64,000 nt of DNA from a virus: positions 1 through 64,000 of IMG/VR virus record IMGVR_UViG_3300025030_000051, one strand, 5' to 3'. This document shows, one piece after another, positions 16,080 through 23,070 of the stretch; the stretch's first letter is position 1; every line of letters starts with the position of its first letter. The notes under the pieces are model-generated. The model had not been told where the DNA came from and searched no databases. It saw nothing but the letters and a program-made list of their open reading frames with translations. Position numbers and translations under genes: made by a program.

Positions 16080-16346
16080 TTATAATAACTTATTTTGAAT
16101 TAACATTTTCTTTGGAGCTTCTTTCCAGCCACCATTATTATTTTCTCTATTAATAACAGATTTTTTAACTAAAATACATTGTGGCATGTCAAAATAAAAT
16201 ATTTCACTTGGTTTTCCTTCTAAAAGTTTATCACTTTGAATGCCAATTCTGTTACAGCCATTTAAATATTCTGTATTAGAAGTAACTATTCCAGAAAATC
16301 CAGTAACTGAATCTTTAACTTTATCGCCAAGATTTATTTTTTCCAT
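16080..16346 (-). CDS. conserved phage hypothetical protein, 88 aa
   Basis: LGDKVKDSVTGFSGIVTSNT then EYLNGCNRIGIQ matches a small beta-rich protein family common in phages ('lGdkVkD.vTGF.G...EYLNGC'). The function is unknown. ATG with AGAGG at 8 bases. Confidence 0.75.
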   Translation of the reverse strand: MEKINLGDKVKDSVTGFSGIVTSNTEYLNGCNRIGIQSDKLLEGKPSEIFYFDMPQCILVKKSVINRENNNGGWKEAPKKMLIQNKLL

Positions 16347-16364
16347 ATTATATCCTCTTTATTT

Positions 16365-16535
16365 TTAAATTTTATATGAAAGATGAATATTTTTAGTAAT
16401 AGTATTGTCTACAATAACTCTATTCATATACTTTCTAGCTAAAAATTCACCTAAAAAGAAATTTTGAATCTTTATAAACATTTTTTCTTCAACTTCAGAC
16501 AGTTCTTTTCTTATATCACTTGTTTTTGATTTCAT
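16365..16535 (-). CDS. hypothetical protein, 56 aa
   Basis: MKSKTSDIRKELSEVEEKMF begins a helical, charged small protein. The ATG frame is open and the composition matches neighbours. No family is recognised. Confidence 0.5.
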   Translation of the reverse strand: MKSKTSDIRKELSEVEEKMFIKIQNFFLGEFLARKYMNRVIVDNTITKNIHLSYKI

Positions 16536-16613
16536 AAATAATGAACATCGGTTATATGATGATGAAAAATAATAACGACGAACTTTATAAAGCCAATCTT
16601 TCGTAAATCATTA

Positions 16614-16751
16614 TTAACACAGCCCGTAATCTTCTTCTGATCTATATAAGTCATCTATTTTTTTTAATGAGTGTGTAAATTTATAATATAAAAAAGCTAT
16701 TGAAACTGATGCTATTATAAATCCAGACAATAGAATAAATTTATGTTTCAT
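16614..16751 (-). CDS. single-pass membrane protein, 45 aa
   Basis: MKHKF is followed by one hydrophobic helix (ILLSGFIIASVSIAFLYY) and a charged tail. Its ATG overlaps the stop of the broken gene upstream as ATGA, suggesting coupled translation. Confidence 0.5.
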   Translation of the reverse strand: MKHKFILLSGFIIASVSIAFLYYKFTHSLKKIDDLYRSEEDYGLC

Positions 16752-16838
16752 TGACTATACCATATTGTAAATATAGTAAATATAGCCCATCCGGCTATCC
16801 CAGGAAATTACTTTTCCCATTCTTTTTTCTTCTTTCAT
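16748..16838 (-). pseudogene. frameshifted small membrane protein gene
   Basis: A very good ribosome site (AAAGGAG) and ATG open MKEEKRMGKVIS, but this frame then loses coding character. The next frame reads GIAGWAIFTIFTIWYSQ, a membrane helix ending in an ATGA overlap with the next gene. A single-base indel near 16795 would join them. Confidence 0.45.
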
Positions 16839-16929
16839 TATTTTTCTCCTTTCAAGTTAAGTATTAGTTCTTAAGAAAAATTGCTTTCAGATTTTGGCTC
16901 GAATCCCAAGTTATCAGTTTGACTTTTGG

Positions 16930-17340
16930 TTATCGTCTTATTAACATATAAGTAATGTTGTTTGCTGTTCCAACTTTCTCTATCCTGTTCGGCACAAGTC
17001 CACTATTCGCAAAATATTGGTTGTCGTTTTCTTCTCTATAAACGATTAACATATATTTGCTGCTCATTTCCATACTAAAATAATTTATATGGTCTGTTAT
17101 TTTTTCATCAACCATTTTAGCGTTAATGTATGCCTGCACCTCTGCTCTACTATCCCAATCTTTACTATCTGTTAAATATTGATCATAGCCCGCCAAAAGC
17201 AAACTAACTTGCGCATCAAGCGGAATACTTTCTTGAGCGGCTAATTCTTTTAGTTTAACAAATGATTCATTGTTAATCAATAATCCAGCTTCACATTCAT
17301 AATTACAAAGTTCAAGTTGTTTAACTATTTCTCGTAACAT
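16930..17340 (-). CDS. hypothetical protein, 136 aa
   Basis: An acidic globular-looking protein with a C-terminal beta segment (NNITYMLIRR). ATG with AGAG upstream. Short sequence downstream of its stop is shared with the region near 650. No family is recognised. Confidence 0.65.
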   Translation of the reverse strand: MLREIVKQLELCNYECEAGLLINNESFVKLKELAAQESIPLDAQVSLLLAGYDQYLTDSKDWDSRAEVQAYINAKMVDEKITDHINYFSMEMSSKYMLIVYREENDNQYFANSGLVPNRIEKVGTANNITYMLIRR

Positions 17341-17357
17341 TATTTTACTCTTTTAGT

Positions 17358-17504
17358 TTATTTAATAAATTTCCGCATCTCAATTTTAGAGTTATCCTTT
17401 GTTCTCCACTTAATCTTTCTTCTTCCTATTTTAATTTTCATATGAAATAATAACAGCGGATTTAAAGTCACATATATTTTATAAACTTCATTCATTCTAT
17501 TCAT
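17358..17504 (-). CDS. small basic protein, 48 aa
   Basis: The ATG overlaps the end of the upstream gene. The product has a basic middle (MKIKIGRRKIKWRTKDNSK). No family is recognised. Confidence 0.45.
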   Translation of the reverse strand: MNRMNEVYKIYVTLNPLLLFHMKIKIGRRKIKWRTKDNSKIEMRKFIK

Positions 17505-17703
17505 TCTTTAATTTTTCTAAATAAAACTGAATTCTAACTATTTCGTCGTTTGTTGTTTCAAGATATTTTTTTCCGTTTTGGTTAAAACATTCAAGATCGT
17601 TCATCAAGTAATCGTATAAGTCTTTTATCCTATTTATTTGGTTTATCTTACAGTCAATAAATGATTCTCTTGTTTCTCCAAAAGGAATTTTGATAATTTT
17701 CAT
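17497..17703 (-). CDS. hypothetical protein, 68 aa
   Basis: Start ATG with AAGGA at 9 bases and an ATGA overlap with the upstream gene. Helical, no recognised family. Confidence 0.65.
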   Translation of the reverse strand: MKIIKIPFGETRESFIDCKINQINRIKDLYDYLMNDLECFNQNGKKYLETTNDEIVRIQFYLEKLKNE

Positions 17704-17864
17704 TTTATAATTCCTTTTTTCTTAGCCCACTCTACTGTATCAGTATACAAATAGAATGGTGTTTTTCCAGAAAATTTTGGATTTAGCATCTGAACATCTC
17801 TGATATCAAATTTTTTATTTTTAATGATGCTTGGTTTTTCAAATTCTCTGTATTTTTTATTCAT
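17700..17864 (-). CDS. hypothetical protein, 54 aa
   Basis: MNKKYREFEKPSIIKNKKFD ... WAKKKGIIK. The stop overlaps the next start (ATGA), and the stop region supplies that gene's AAGGA. No family is recognised. Confidence 0.55.
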   Translation of the reverse strand: MNKKYREFEKPSIIKNKKFDIRDVQMLNPKFSGKTPFYLYTDTVEWAKKKGIIK

Positions 17865-17890
17865 CTCTTTTTATTCTTTCTGGATTATAG

Positions 17891-18180
17891 TTATATGACT
17901 TCTGTTTTTAATGGACGTTTACATTCAAGAATTATTTTTTTTATTTCTTCTGTTTTCCACCAATCAGCTTTGTTCATCTCAACTGTAGTCTCTATACATC
18001 TTAGTGCCGTATATAATTGCGATTGATCATTTGGGAACGACATATAATCAGCATTTCCAGCCGACAGTCCTTGTTGTTCAGCTTTTTAAGTTCCTCCTTT
18101 CTTTCCTTTTCTTCCTGCTTTTCTTGTAAAGTTGAAACTAATCCGTTAAATCCCATTCCATCTTCTATTTCAGTTCTCAT
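17891..18180 (-). pseudogene. frameshifted hypothetical gene, about 95 codons
   Basis: The ATG frame gives MRTEIEDGMGFNGLVSTLQE and a Glu/Lys helix. After a run of five A near 18087 the coding sense continues in another frame as AEQQGLSAGNADYMSFPNDQ through WWKTEEIKKIILECKRPL. One missing base would restore a single gene. Confidence 0.55.
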
Positions 18181-18221
18181 TTAAGTTTTACTCCTATGTC
18201 AAATTTCTAAATTTCTTCCTG

Positions 18222-18243
18222 ACTGCGGCTGAAACGCCGCAGT
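18222..18243. other. GC-rich hairpin between genes
   Basis: ACTGCGGC and GCCGCAGT form a perfect 8-bp stem with a 6-base loop, striking in such AT-rich DNA. No T-tract follows on either side, so an RNA-processing or regulatory structure is as likely as a terminator. Confidence 0.5.
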
Positions 18244-18288
18244 GTCTCTATTCACAATATCGTGTTTTACATATAGCATTTAACATTA

Positions 18289-18558
18289 TTAATCATATGT
18301 CTTAAACATTTTACCGTAGACAAAAACATTATCGATAACCATTTCACTTCCTTGATGGAATGAAAACTTTTTAGCATCATTACTGAGATTATATTTTACA
18401 TCATCAATTGTTCTTCCATCAAGTCTTCTTGCAACATATTCTTTATTTTGAATTCTTTCAATTATAAAAAATACTGTATCTCCATTATTAAATTTAAAAA
18501 CGTCTCCCTCGCTTAACTGATCGGGTTCGTTTACGTGTTTTACTTCAATTCTTATCAT
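18289..18558 (-). CDS. hypothetical protein, 89 aa
   Basis: Beta-rich with LSEGDVFKFNNGDTVFFIIE. ATG with AAGGA at 7 bases. No family is recognised. Confidence 0.7.
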   Translation of the reverse strand: MIRIEVKHVNEPDQLSEGDVFKFNNGDTVFFIIERIQNKEYVARRLDGRTIDDVKYNLSNDAKKFSFHQGSEMVIDNVFVYGKMFKTYD

Positions 18559-18583
18559 AATTGTTCCTTTTTTTATTTGTTTT

Positions 18584-18775
18584 TTATAATGATACTTTAA
18601 TTTCTTCTAGTTCAATTTTTGATATATCAACTTCATACCGACAAAATCTTAGAGATTCATTATAAGTATCAATAGAAATTAATCCTTTGTCATAAAGTTC
18701 TTTTAATAAATCAATTCGACTCACATTCTTAGAAACTTTTTCCTGCCACAGTTCTAATTTTTTAAATTTATTCAT
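18584..18775 (-). CDS. hypothetical protein, 63 aa
   Basis: Helical and charged. It is the first gene downstream of a promoter-like sequence at 18795-18850. No family is recognised. Confidence 0.6.
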   Translation of the reverse strand: MNKFKKLELWQEKVSKNVSRIDLLKELYDKGLISIDTYNESLRFCRYEVDISKIELEEIKVSL

Positions 18776-18794
18776 TTTTAATCATTTTGTATTA

Positions 18795-18850
18795 TATTAT
18801 TATTAATTTTGTAAAAATAAACAAAAAAAACATAAAAGTAAATAAGTTTT
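18795..18850 (-). promoter_or_regulatory. candidate phage promoter region
   Basis: The minus strand has AATATTTTTAAAACTTATTTACTTTTATG upstream of an AT-rich TAATAATATAATAC. The same AATATTTTTAAAA..TATTTACTTTT block occurs near 3610-3640. It is more divergent than the elements at 113 and 3474. Confidence 0.3.
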
Positions 18851-18896
18851 AAAAATATTTTTTAAACATAGAAGCATAAAAAACCTGTAATTTTAG

Positions 18897-18970
18897 TTCT
18901 CTCAGAAAGAATCCGAACTTTCACTTTAAATTTTAGGAAATTTAGATGCAATCTATTATACCATGAGAGA
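18897..18970 (-). tRNA. tRNA-like gene with enlarged anticodon loop
   Basis: Perfect 7-bp acceptor arms TCTCTCA/TGAGAGA enclose a D-arm-like GGTATAATAGATTGCAT, an anticodon stem TAAAT/ATTTA and a T-arm GAAAG/CTTTC. The anticodon loop TTCCTAAA and the T-loop TTCGGATT each have 8 rather than 7 bases. With normal spacing the anticodon would be CCT (Arg). It may be a decayed tRNA, a tRNA with indel errors, or an unusual decoder. Confidence 0.45.
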
Positions 18971-18978
18971 AAAGAAAC

Positions 18979-19127
18979 CTATTTTAAGAACTTGTTAACA
19001 AAAATTCTTAATTCAGATGAAATGCTTATAGTTAGAAAATTTTTAATTTTCTTAACTATTTTTTTAGCCTTGTTTTTAATCCAACATTTTTCACCTAAAT
19101 ATCTTTGAGCAGAGAGTTATCTTTCAT
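18979..19127 (-). pseudogene. frameshifted small gene
   Basis: An ATG overlapping the previous stop as ATGA opens MKDNSLLKDI and stops. The neighbouring frame continues LSAQRYLGEKCWIKNKAKKI to VNKFLK before a TAG. One indel near 19108 would join the parts. Confidence 0.4.
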
Positions 19128-19337
19128 TCGACCGTGTTTACGGTCTTTCTTACTGCTTTACTCTGTTCTTCCATTTCCTTTTTTAACAGTACTCTATTCC
19201 ATCTTTTACTTAAATGTTTTAGAAATTCTTTTAATTCATTACCATTTTTACTTATTCTATTATTCCAAAAAATAAATTTTATATAATCCTTCCTTTCCTT
19301 CAACTAGTTCTTTTGTTATTTTACTTTCCTTATCCAT
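19124..19337 (-). pseudogene. frameshifted small gene with LSKRWN motif
   Basis: A very strong AAGGAGG and ATG start MDKESKITKELVEGKEGLYK, which stops after 25 codons. Past a T6 run near 19268 the next frame reads WNNRISKNGNELKEFLKHLS and KRWNRVLLKKEMEEQSKA. A fragment of a related sequence lies inverted at about 3190-3222. A GACCGT/ACGGTC hairpin sits at its 3' end. Confidence 0.5.
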
Positions 19338-19338
19338 T

Positions 19339-19498
19339 TTAAACCTCCTTAATTCTTTTACTTCCACAAATAAGAGTTTCTGTTAGTACTTTATTGTCAT
19401 TTAATTTAAACTACATAATTTATTTTCTAAGTCTCTTCTTCAGATAAAGAAATTTTTATCAAGAATGTAGTTTTCAATCTAATATTATTAGCACACAC
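19339..19498 (-). pseudogene. multiply frameshifted small gene
   Basis: Three frame segments line up: VCANNIRLKTTFLIKISLSE, LENKLCSLN and NDNKVLTETLICGSKRIKEV. No single open frame covers them. Confidence 0.35.
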
Positions 19499-19538
19499 GA
19501 ACTCTTATTTTCCTATCTGCCACGCGTACATTATATTG

Positions 19539-19592
19539 TAGTCCGTAATGGAGTTGAACCATTCTCTACTTCTCGCTGGGTAGCTGGCGGAT
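19539..19592 (-). tRNA. tRNA 3' fragment (class II type)
   Basis: On minus, a long variable arm CTAC-loop-GTAG is followed by a T-arm AATGG TTCAACT CCATT and a 3' acceptor strand ACGGACT. The matching 5' acceptor (AGTCCGT), D-arm and 5' anticodon strand are absent upstream. It is a remnant of a Ser/Leu/Tyr-type tRNA, possibly a recombination scar. Confidence 0.4.
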
Positions 19593-19614
19593 TGAAAAGA
19601 ATTTAATTTTATTC

Positions 19615-19773
19615 TTAATTTGAAAGTACATTCTCCAAAAAAAATACAGAACTTATAAAATGTCTTATACGATGAATATTCATATATTCTTTTAAATTAT
19701 ATGGTCTATAATTTTCTAATATAGCAAATTCATCATTTAATTTATCTAATATATTTTTTCTTATTTTTATCAT
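19615..19773 (-). CDS. hypothetical protein, 52 aa
   Basis: MIKIRKNILDKLNDEFAILE ... HFISSVFFLENVLSN. An intact ATG ORF with neighbour-like composition in an otherwise broken region. Confidence 0.45.
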   Translation of the reverse strand: MIKIRKNILDKLNDEFAILENYRPYNLKEYMNIHRIRHFISSVFFLENVLSN

Positions 19774-19852
19774 TTTGTACTTCTGTAAGGTAACGATCCT
19801 TCTTCTCTATCTTAAGAAAATAGTGCTCATCCACTAAAGCTTTCGGAAGCAT
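19742..19852 (-). CDS. possible gene fragment, 36 aa or longer
   Basis: The frame reads NGLNPIRVSKKMLPKALVDE and HYFLKIEKKDRYLTEVQND, which is clearly protein-like. The open frame extends upstream of the ATG into the preceding gene without a start, suggesting truncation or a frameshift. Confidence 0.35.
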   Translation of the reverse strand: MLPKALVDEHYFLKIEKKDRYLTEVQNDKNKKKYIR

Positions 19853-19875
19853 TTTTTTAGAGACCCGAATCGGAT

Positions 19876-20063
19876 TCAAACCATTATTTTTCCAATTAAC
19901 AACTGACTTAATTCGTCGTATCTCTTTCTATCTTCAACAGATAAATTTTCTATTTTTTTGAATAAAAATTTTCCAAGTTCTATTTTATATTCAAATAGAT
20001 AATCTTTTTTTTTAATTTTTTGATATATTCTTTAAATCTTTTTTCATCAATTTCTTCAATCAT
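19876..20063 (-). pseudogene. gene broken by a 1-base deletion in an A-run
   Basis: MIEEIDEKRFKEYIKKLKK runs into nine A residues. One more A would allow DYLFEYKIELGKFLFKKIEN and SVEDRKRYDELSQLLIGK to follow in frame to a TGA. Either the gene is decayed or the A-run is miscounted. Confidence 0.5.
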
Positions 20064-20131
20064 TTTTATCCCTTAAATTAAAAATTATAAGTCACAGAAT
20101 TTTAAAAAAACTTTGATGTTCAAAATCTCAG

Positions 20132-20203
20132 TTGAGGGTGCGGGATTTGAACCCAGCCTCAAATAGGCTTATGAGACCCATTGGATCACCAGATCTACCC
20201 TCA
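20132..20203 (-). tRNA. tRNA-Met (CAT anticodon)
   Basis: Acceptor TGAGGGT/ACCCTCA is perfect. The D-arm GATC-TGGT-GATC is short. The anticodon arm TGGGT-CTCATAA-GCCTA carries CAT, and the T-arm has GGGTTCAAATCCC. CCA is not encoded. CAT could be initiator or elongator Met, or Ile after modification. The small D-loop is unusual. Confidence 0.75.
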
Positions 20204-20280
20204 TATAAATTTAATAAATTTATCAAATTCATTTTTAACAAATTCTTTTATTTTTCCATATCTTTTATAATATGTGGAAT

Positions 20281-20415
20281 TTACCATCTTCTTTTACTTT
20301 TAATTATTATAGAATACTTACCATCGCTTCCTTTCTTGTGATGGTTTCCACTTTCGTGGTTTTTGCTCCTTATTCTAAAGCCACAATCTTTACATTTTTC
20401 TTTTTTATCTCTCAT
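20281..20415 (-). CDS. small zinc-finger protein, 44 aa
   Basis: KCKDCGFRIRSKNHESGNHH places CxxC and a His cluster at typical zinc-finger spacing in a very basic protein. ATG with GAAAG upstream. Binding to nucleic acid is likely. The partner is unknown. Confidence 0.5.
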   Translation of the reverse strand: MRDKKEKCKDCGFRIRSKNHESGNHHKKGSDGKYSIIIKSKRRW

Positions 20416-20446
20416 TTTTCTTTCTATTATTTTTTCGCTTATTTCA

Positions 20447-20635
20447 TCAAAAAAAATTATATCTATCCACGTTCTTTACTTCATTATAAATATTATTTGT
20501 AAAAATAATTTCTATCTCACGAGCAATTCTTACAATGTAACGTTCATAATATAAATACCATGGATATCCTAATAAATCTAATTTTTTGAATTCTAAAATA
20601 TCTTCAAAAATATAAGGATTAATTATTTCCAACAT
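20447..20635 (-). CDS. hypothetical protein, 62 aa
   Basis: Intact ATG ORF, aromatic-rich (LLGYPWYLYYERYI). No family is recognised. Confidence 0.5.
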   Translation of the reverse strand: MLEIINPYIFEDILEFKKLDLLGYPWYLYYERYIVRIAREIEIIFTNNIYNEVKNVDRYNFF

Positions 20636-20659
20636 ATATGCTCACTTGAGTGAATCTTT

Positions 20660-20977
20660 CTAATAGATTTCATAATGTTTTCTGATCCTATTTATCATAT
20701 CCTCTTTTGATGTCGTCCCGACAATTCTATCTACCAAATTGCCATTCTTAAAAAACAATATCGTTGGTATTGCTTTGACATCTAATTTTCTTGATGCATC
20801 TGGACACTCATCAACGTTTACTTTTGCAAATGAAATACTAGTATTCTCTTCAGCGACCTCTTTAAATATAGGATCAAATGCTTTACAAGGACCACACCAT
20901 TCCGCCCAGCAGTCTATTATTAAGTTGTTATTTTGTTGAAGAATTTGAATTAATGTATAATCGGATATTTCTATCAT
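20660..20977 (-). CDS. thioredoxin
   Basis: A full-length 105-aa thioredoxin with the active site WAEWCGPCKAFDPIF near residue 30, the conserved cis-Pro in VKAIPTILFFKNG and the final GTTSKEDMINRI helix. It reduces disulphides in the cytosol and, in some phages, acts as a polymerase or reductase partner. ATG with AAGGA upstream. It borders the sugar island on one side and the broken tRNA region on the other. Confidence 0.9.
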   Translation of the reverse strand: MIEISDYTLIQILQQNNNLIIDCWAEWCGPCKAFDPIFKEVAEENTSISFAKVNVDECPDASRKLDVKAIPTILFFKNGNLVDRIVGTTSKEDMINRIRKHYEIY

Positions 20978-21017
20978 TTTAATTTTTCCTTATTAATTTG
21001 TTCTAATTATAGCTTAT

Positions 21018-21215
21018 TTATATTATTATTTTATGTGACCTATTTTTAACAAACTTTGATTCTAATCTTGTTCCTACTTCTACTATCTACCAACCTTTTA
21101 TCCATTTTTCATCTTTTTTTAATCCTACAAAGTTTCCCTTAATAGCAAGTTTTGATGGAATCCAGCTTACAGTAGATATGTCTTTTCTTTTTAAAATACG
21201 CTGATTATGATACAT
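21018..21215 (-). pseudogene. conserved phage small protein interrupted by an in-frame TAG
   Basis: ATG at 21215 opens MYHNQRILKRKDISTVSWIP ... KWIKGW, then TAG (21087-21089), then the same frame continues IVEVGTRLESKFVKNRSHK to a TAA. Phage homologues I recall read 'TWIPxxFAVVGKxLxL...NGWxVxxVGSRLxxxYVxERxxDY', so the amber codon sits inside the conserved body where a single residue is expected. A nonsense mutation or readthrough are both possible. Confidence 0.55.
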
Positions 21216-21648
21216 TAATTCTCTTTTCTTTAAAATAACCAGCTATTATATTATACTCATCTAAAATTTCATCTGATAATTTAAGATAATTAATGTCTTT
21301 ATTTCTAATTTCTATAACTTTTGGTTTATCTATATACTTTTTATACTTTTTTTTATATCTAAATTCAGTAAAATCTTTTTTAATAATTATTGGAACCTTA
21401 TTTTCAAAATAAATATCAGATATTTTATGAGCCTCATTATTATTAAATACTACTCCATTATTTAAGATATGAAACACTGATTGTGTAATATTAATTTTAT
21501 ATATTTTAAAATAATTTTCAATACGATCTGAAAGATATAAATCTTTTTTTATTACATTTGATTCACCAATTGTTTTATAAAAAAACTGATAACGATAACC
21601 AATTGAAATAACTCTGATTTTTATTTCAAACTTTTTAAATAGTTTCAT
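21205..21648 (-). CDS. hypothetical protein, 147 aa
   Basis: ATG at 21648 has GGAAG at 7 bases and is preferred to a TTG two codons upstream. Lys/Ile-rich mixed protein, no recognised family. Confidence 0.65.
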   Translation of the reverse strand: MKLFKKFEIKIRVISIGYRYQFFYKTIGESNVIKKDLYLSDRIENYFKIYKINITQSVFHILNNGVVFNNNEAHKISDIYFENKVPIIIKKDFTEFRYKKKYKKYIDKPKVIEIRNKDINYLKLSDEILDEYNIIAGYFKEKRINVS

Positions 21649-21671
21649 AATCAACTTCCATTTTTCTTTTT

Positions 21672-21893
21672 TTAATATTCTCCAGTTATCTCTTGGTTAA
21701 TCAGTGTTTCTTTATTATTTAATTTCTGTTCTTTCATAACTGAATTGTTTAATAGTCTATACAAATTCCAACAAAAAAAATCCTTATAAGTACCCGGAAA
21801 ATTGTCCTCTATTGGATAAACAATTTTGAAACAAATTTTATTAAAAATTTCTTTCATTGTTATGTGTGGTATTGAACTATGTAAATTTTCCAT
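21672..21893 (-). CDS. hypothetical protein, 73 aa
   Basis: Intact ATG ORF with an aromatic stretch (KDFFCWNLYRLL). No family is recognised. Confidence 0.55.
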   Translation of the reverse strand: MENLHSSIPHITMKEIFNKICFKIVYPIEDNFPGTYKDFFCWNLYRLLNNSVMKEQKLNNKETLINQEITGEY

Positions 21894-21914
21894 TGTTTAA
21901 TAATATAAAACTTT

Positions 21915-22712
21915 CTATTTAAACAAGTTTAAAATATCATTTATACTTGGATTTACTCCAAATACTAAATACTTGACGTAGCTATCATTTACTTGATAGT
22001 ATCTATATCCCAACATAAATGGTTGATAATATATTCCAATATCAGAAGATTTTGCTATTGGAATGGTCGTATTTGTGTATATTCCAAACTTATCCCAAAA
22101 TGATAAACTTTTATCATATACATAATCAGAATTTATTACTACAGAGTCTGATGTTATATTTATTCCAGGTGTAAAATTTTCAATAATGTGACTAAAATTT
22201 CCATCAACATCTTGGTATAGAATAAACTTAAATTTAATATCTGGATTCCAAATATCTATTTTATGTCTTCCCAATCTTTTTAATGGATCTACCCAAACAG
22301 AAGCTCTATATTTATTAAACTTAGAAGAATCGCCAAAGACATATAAAAACATAGATGAATCTATTTGAGTTAATCCACCAGATCCGGTATCTTTTACAGC
22401 ATCTATTTTTGCTGAAATTTCAGTGACTGATTGGATAGTCTTAGCCTGAATTTTTAACATCTTATTTAATGAGTTTTTTACTTCATCAAAATCATCAGTC
22501 ATGTAAGAGTATCTTTGATAGATTTGCTTCAAAGAATCTTCATATATTTTTTTTAACTTATCTTTACTAGCTAATTCATTTTGATATTTTACTTTTAATT
22601 CTTTGTATACTTTATCTGAATTACAGGATTTAAAAAATAAAATAAAAATAACAAATAATACTATAATTACACCAGTAATAGTTAATGATTTAACTAATAT
22701 TTCTTTTATCAT
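21915..22712 (-). CDS. membrane-anchored coiled-coil protein, 265 aa
   Basis: One N-terminal transmembrane helix (about residues 10-30) is followed by a Lys/Glu coiled coil (about 35-110) and a beta-rich C-terminal domain with 'YVYDKSLSFWDKFGIYTNTT'. The form suggests an inner-membrane protein with a periplasmic domain. Spanin-like or envelope roles are possible, but no family is recognised. Confidence 0.65.
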   Translation of the reverse strand: MIKEILVKSLTITGVIIVLFVIFILFFKSCNSDKVYKELKVKYQNELASKDKLKKIYEDSLKQIYQRYSYMTDDFDEVKNSLNKMLKIQAKTIQSVTEISAKIDAVKDTGSGGLTQIDSSMFLYVFGDSSKFNKYRASVWVDPLKRLGRHKIDIWNPDIKFKFILYQDVDGNFSHIIENFTPGINITSDSVVINSDYVYDKSLSFWDKFGIYTNTTIPIAKSSDIGIYYQPFMLGYRYYQVNDSYVKYLVFGVNPSINDILNLFK

Positions 22713-22765
22713 AAAATACTCTTTTTTTAATTTAATTTAAGAAGACATCTGTATATTGTATACAT

Positions 22766-23020
22766 TTAAAGGGAATATCTTTCTTTTCCATATTTTTTTA
22801 TCCATTTTCCAAAACATCCATTTGACGATTTACAAATTGGTTTTATGTCTAGTTTTGGATAAAAGATGGTATACCAGGAAGATTTGTTTTTGATTCTGTA
22901 TCCATGTTCTTTACAAAATCCAGCATCTATTATTTGTTTGTTATTGTGTAGATGTCCGGTAAAAGTATATGCATCATTATTACAATTATTAATAATGCAC
23001 TTTTTTACTTGTAAGTTCAT
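22766..23020 (-). CDS. Cys/His-rich zinc protein, 84 aa
   Basis: CIINNCNNDAYTFTGHLHNN then GFCKEHGYRI and CKSSNGCFGKW form clustered Cys/His pairs. The TGHLH..AGFC..HG pattern is seen in small phage zinc proteins. ATG with AAGGA. Confidence 0.65.
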   Translation of the reverse strand: MNLQVKKCIINNCNNDAYTFTGHLHNNKQIIDAGFCKEHGYRIKNKSSWYTIFYPKLDIKPICKSSNGCFGKWIKKYGKERYSL

Positions 23021-23070
23021 TTTTTATTCCTTTCATATAAATTATTGTCCAAATAACTTTTTTTAATTCT

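Noticed and set aside
19861-19890. Apparent tRNA T-arm (GGTTTGAATCC) on minus.
   Set aside because: The surrounding sequence is the end of a frameshifted protein gene, and no D-arm or matching acceptor exists.
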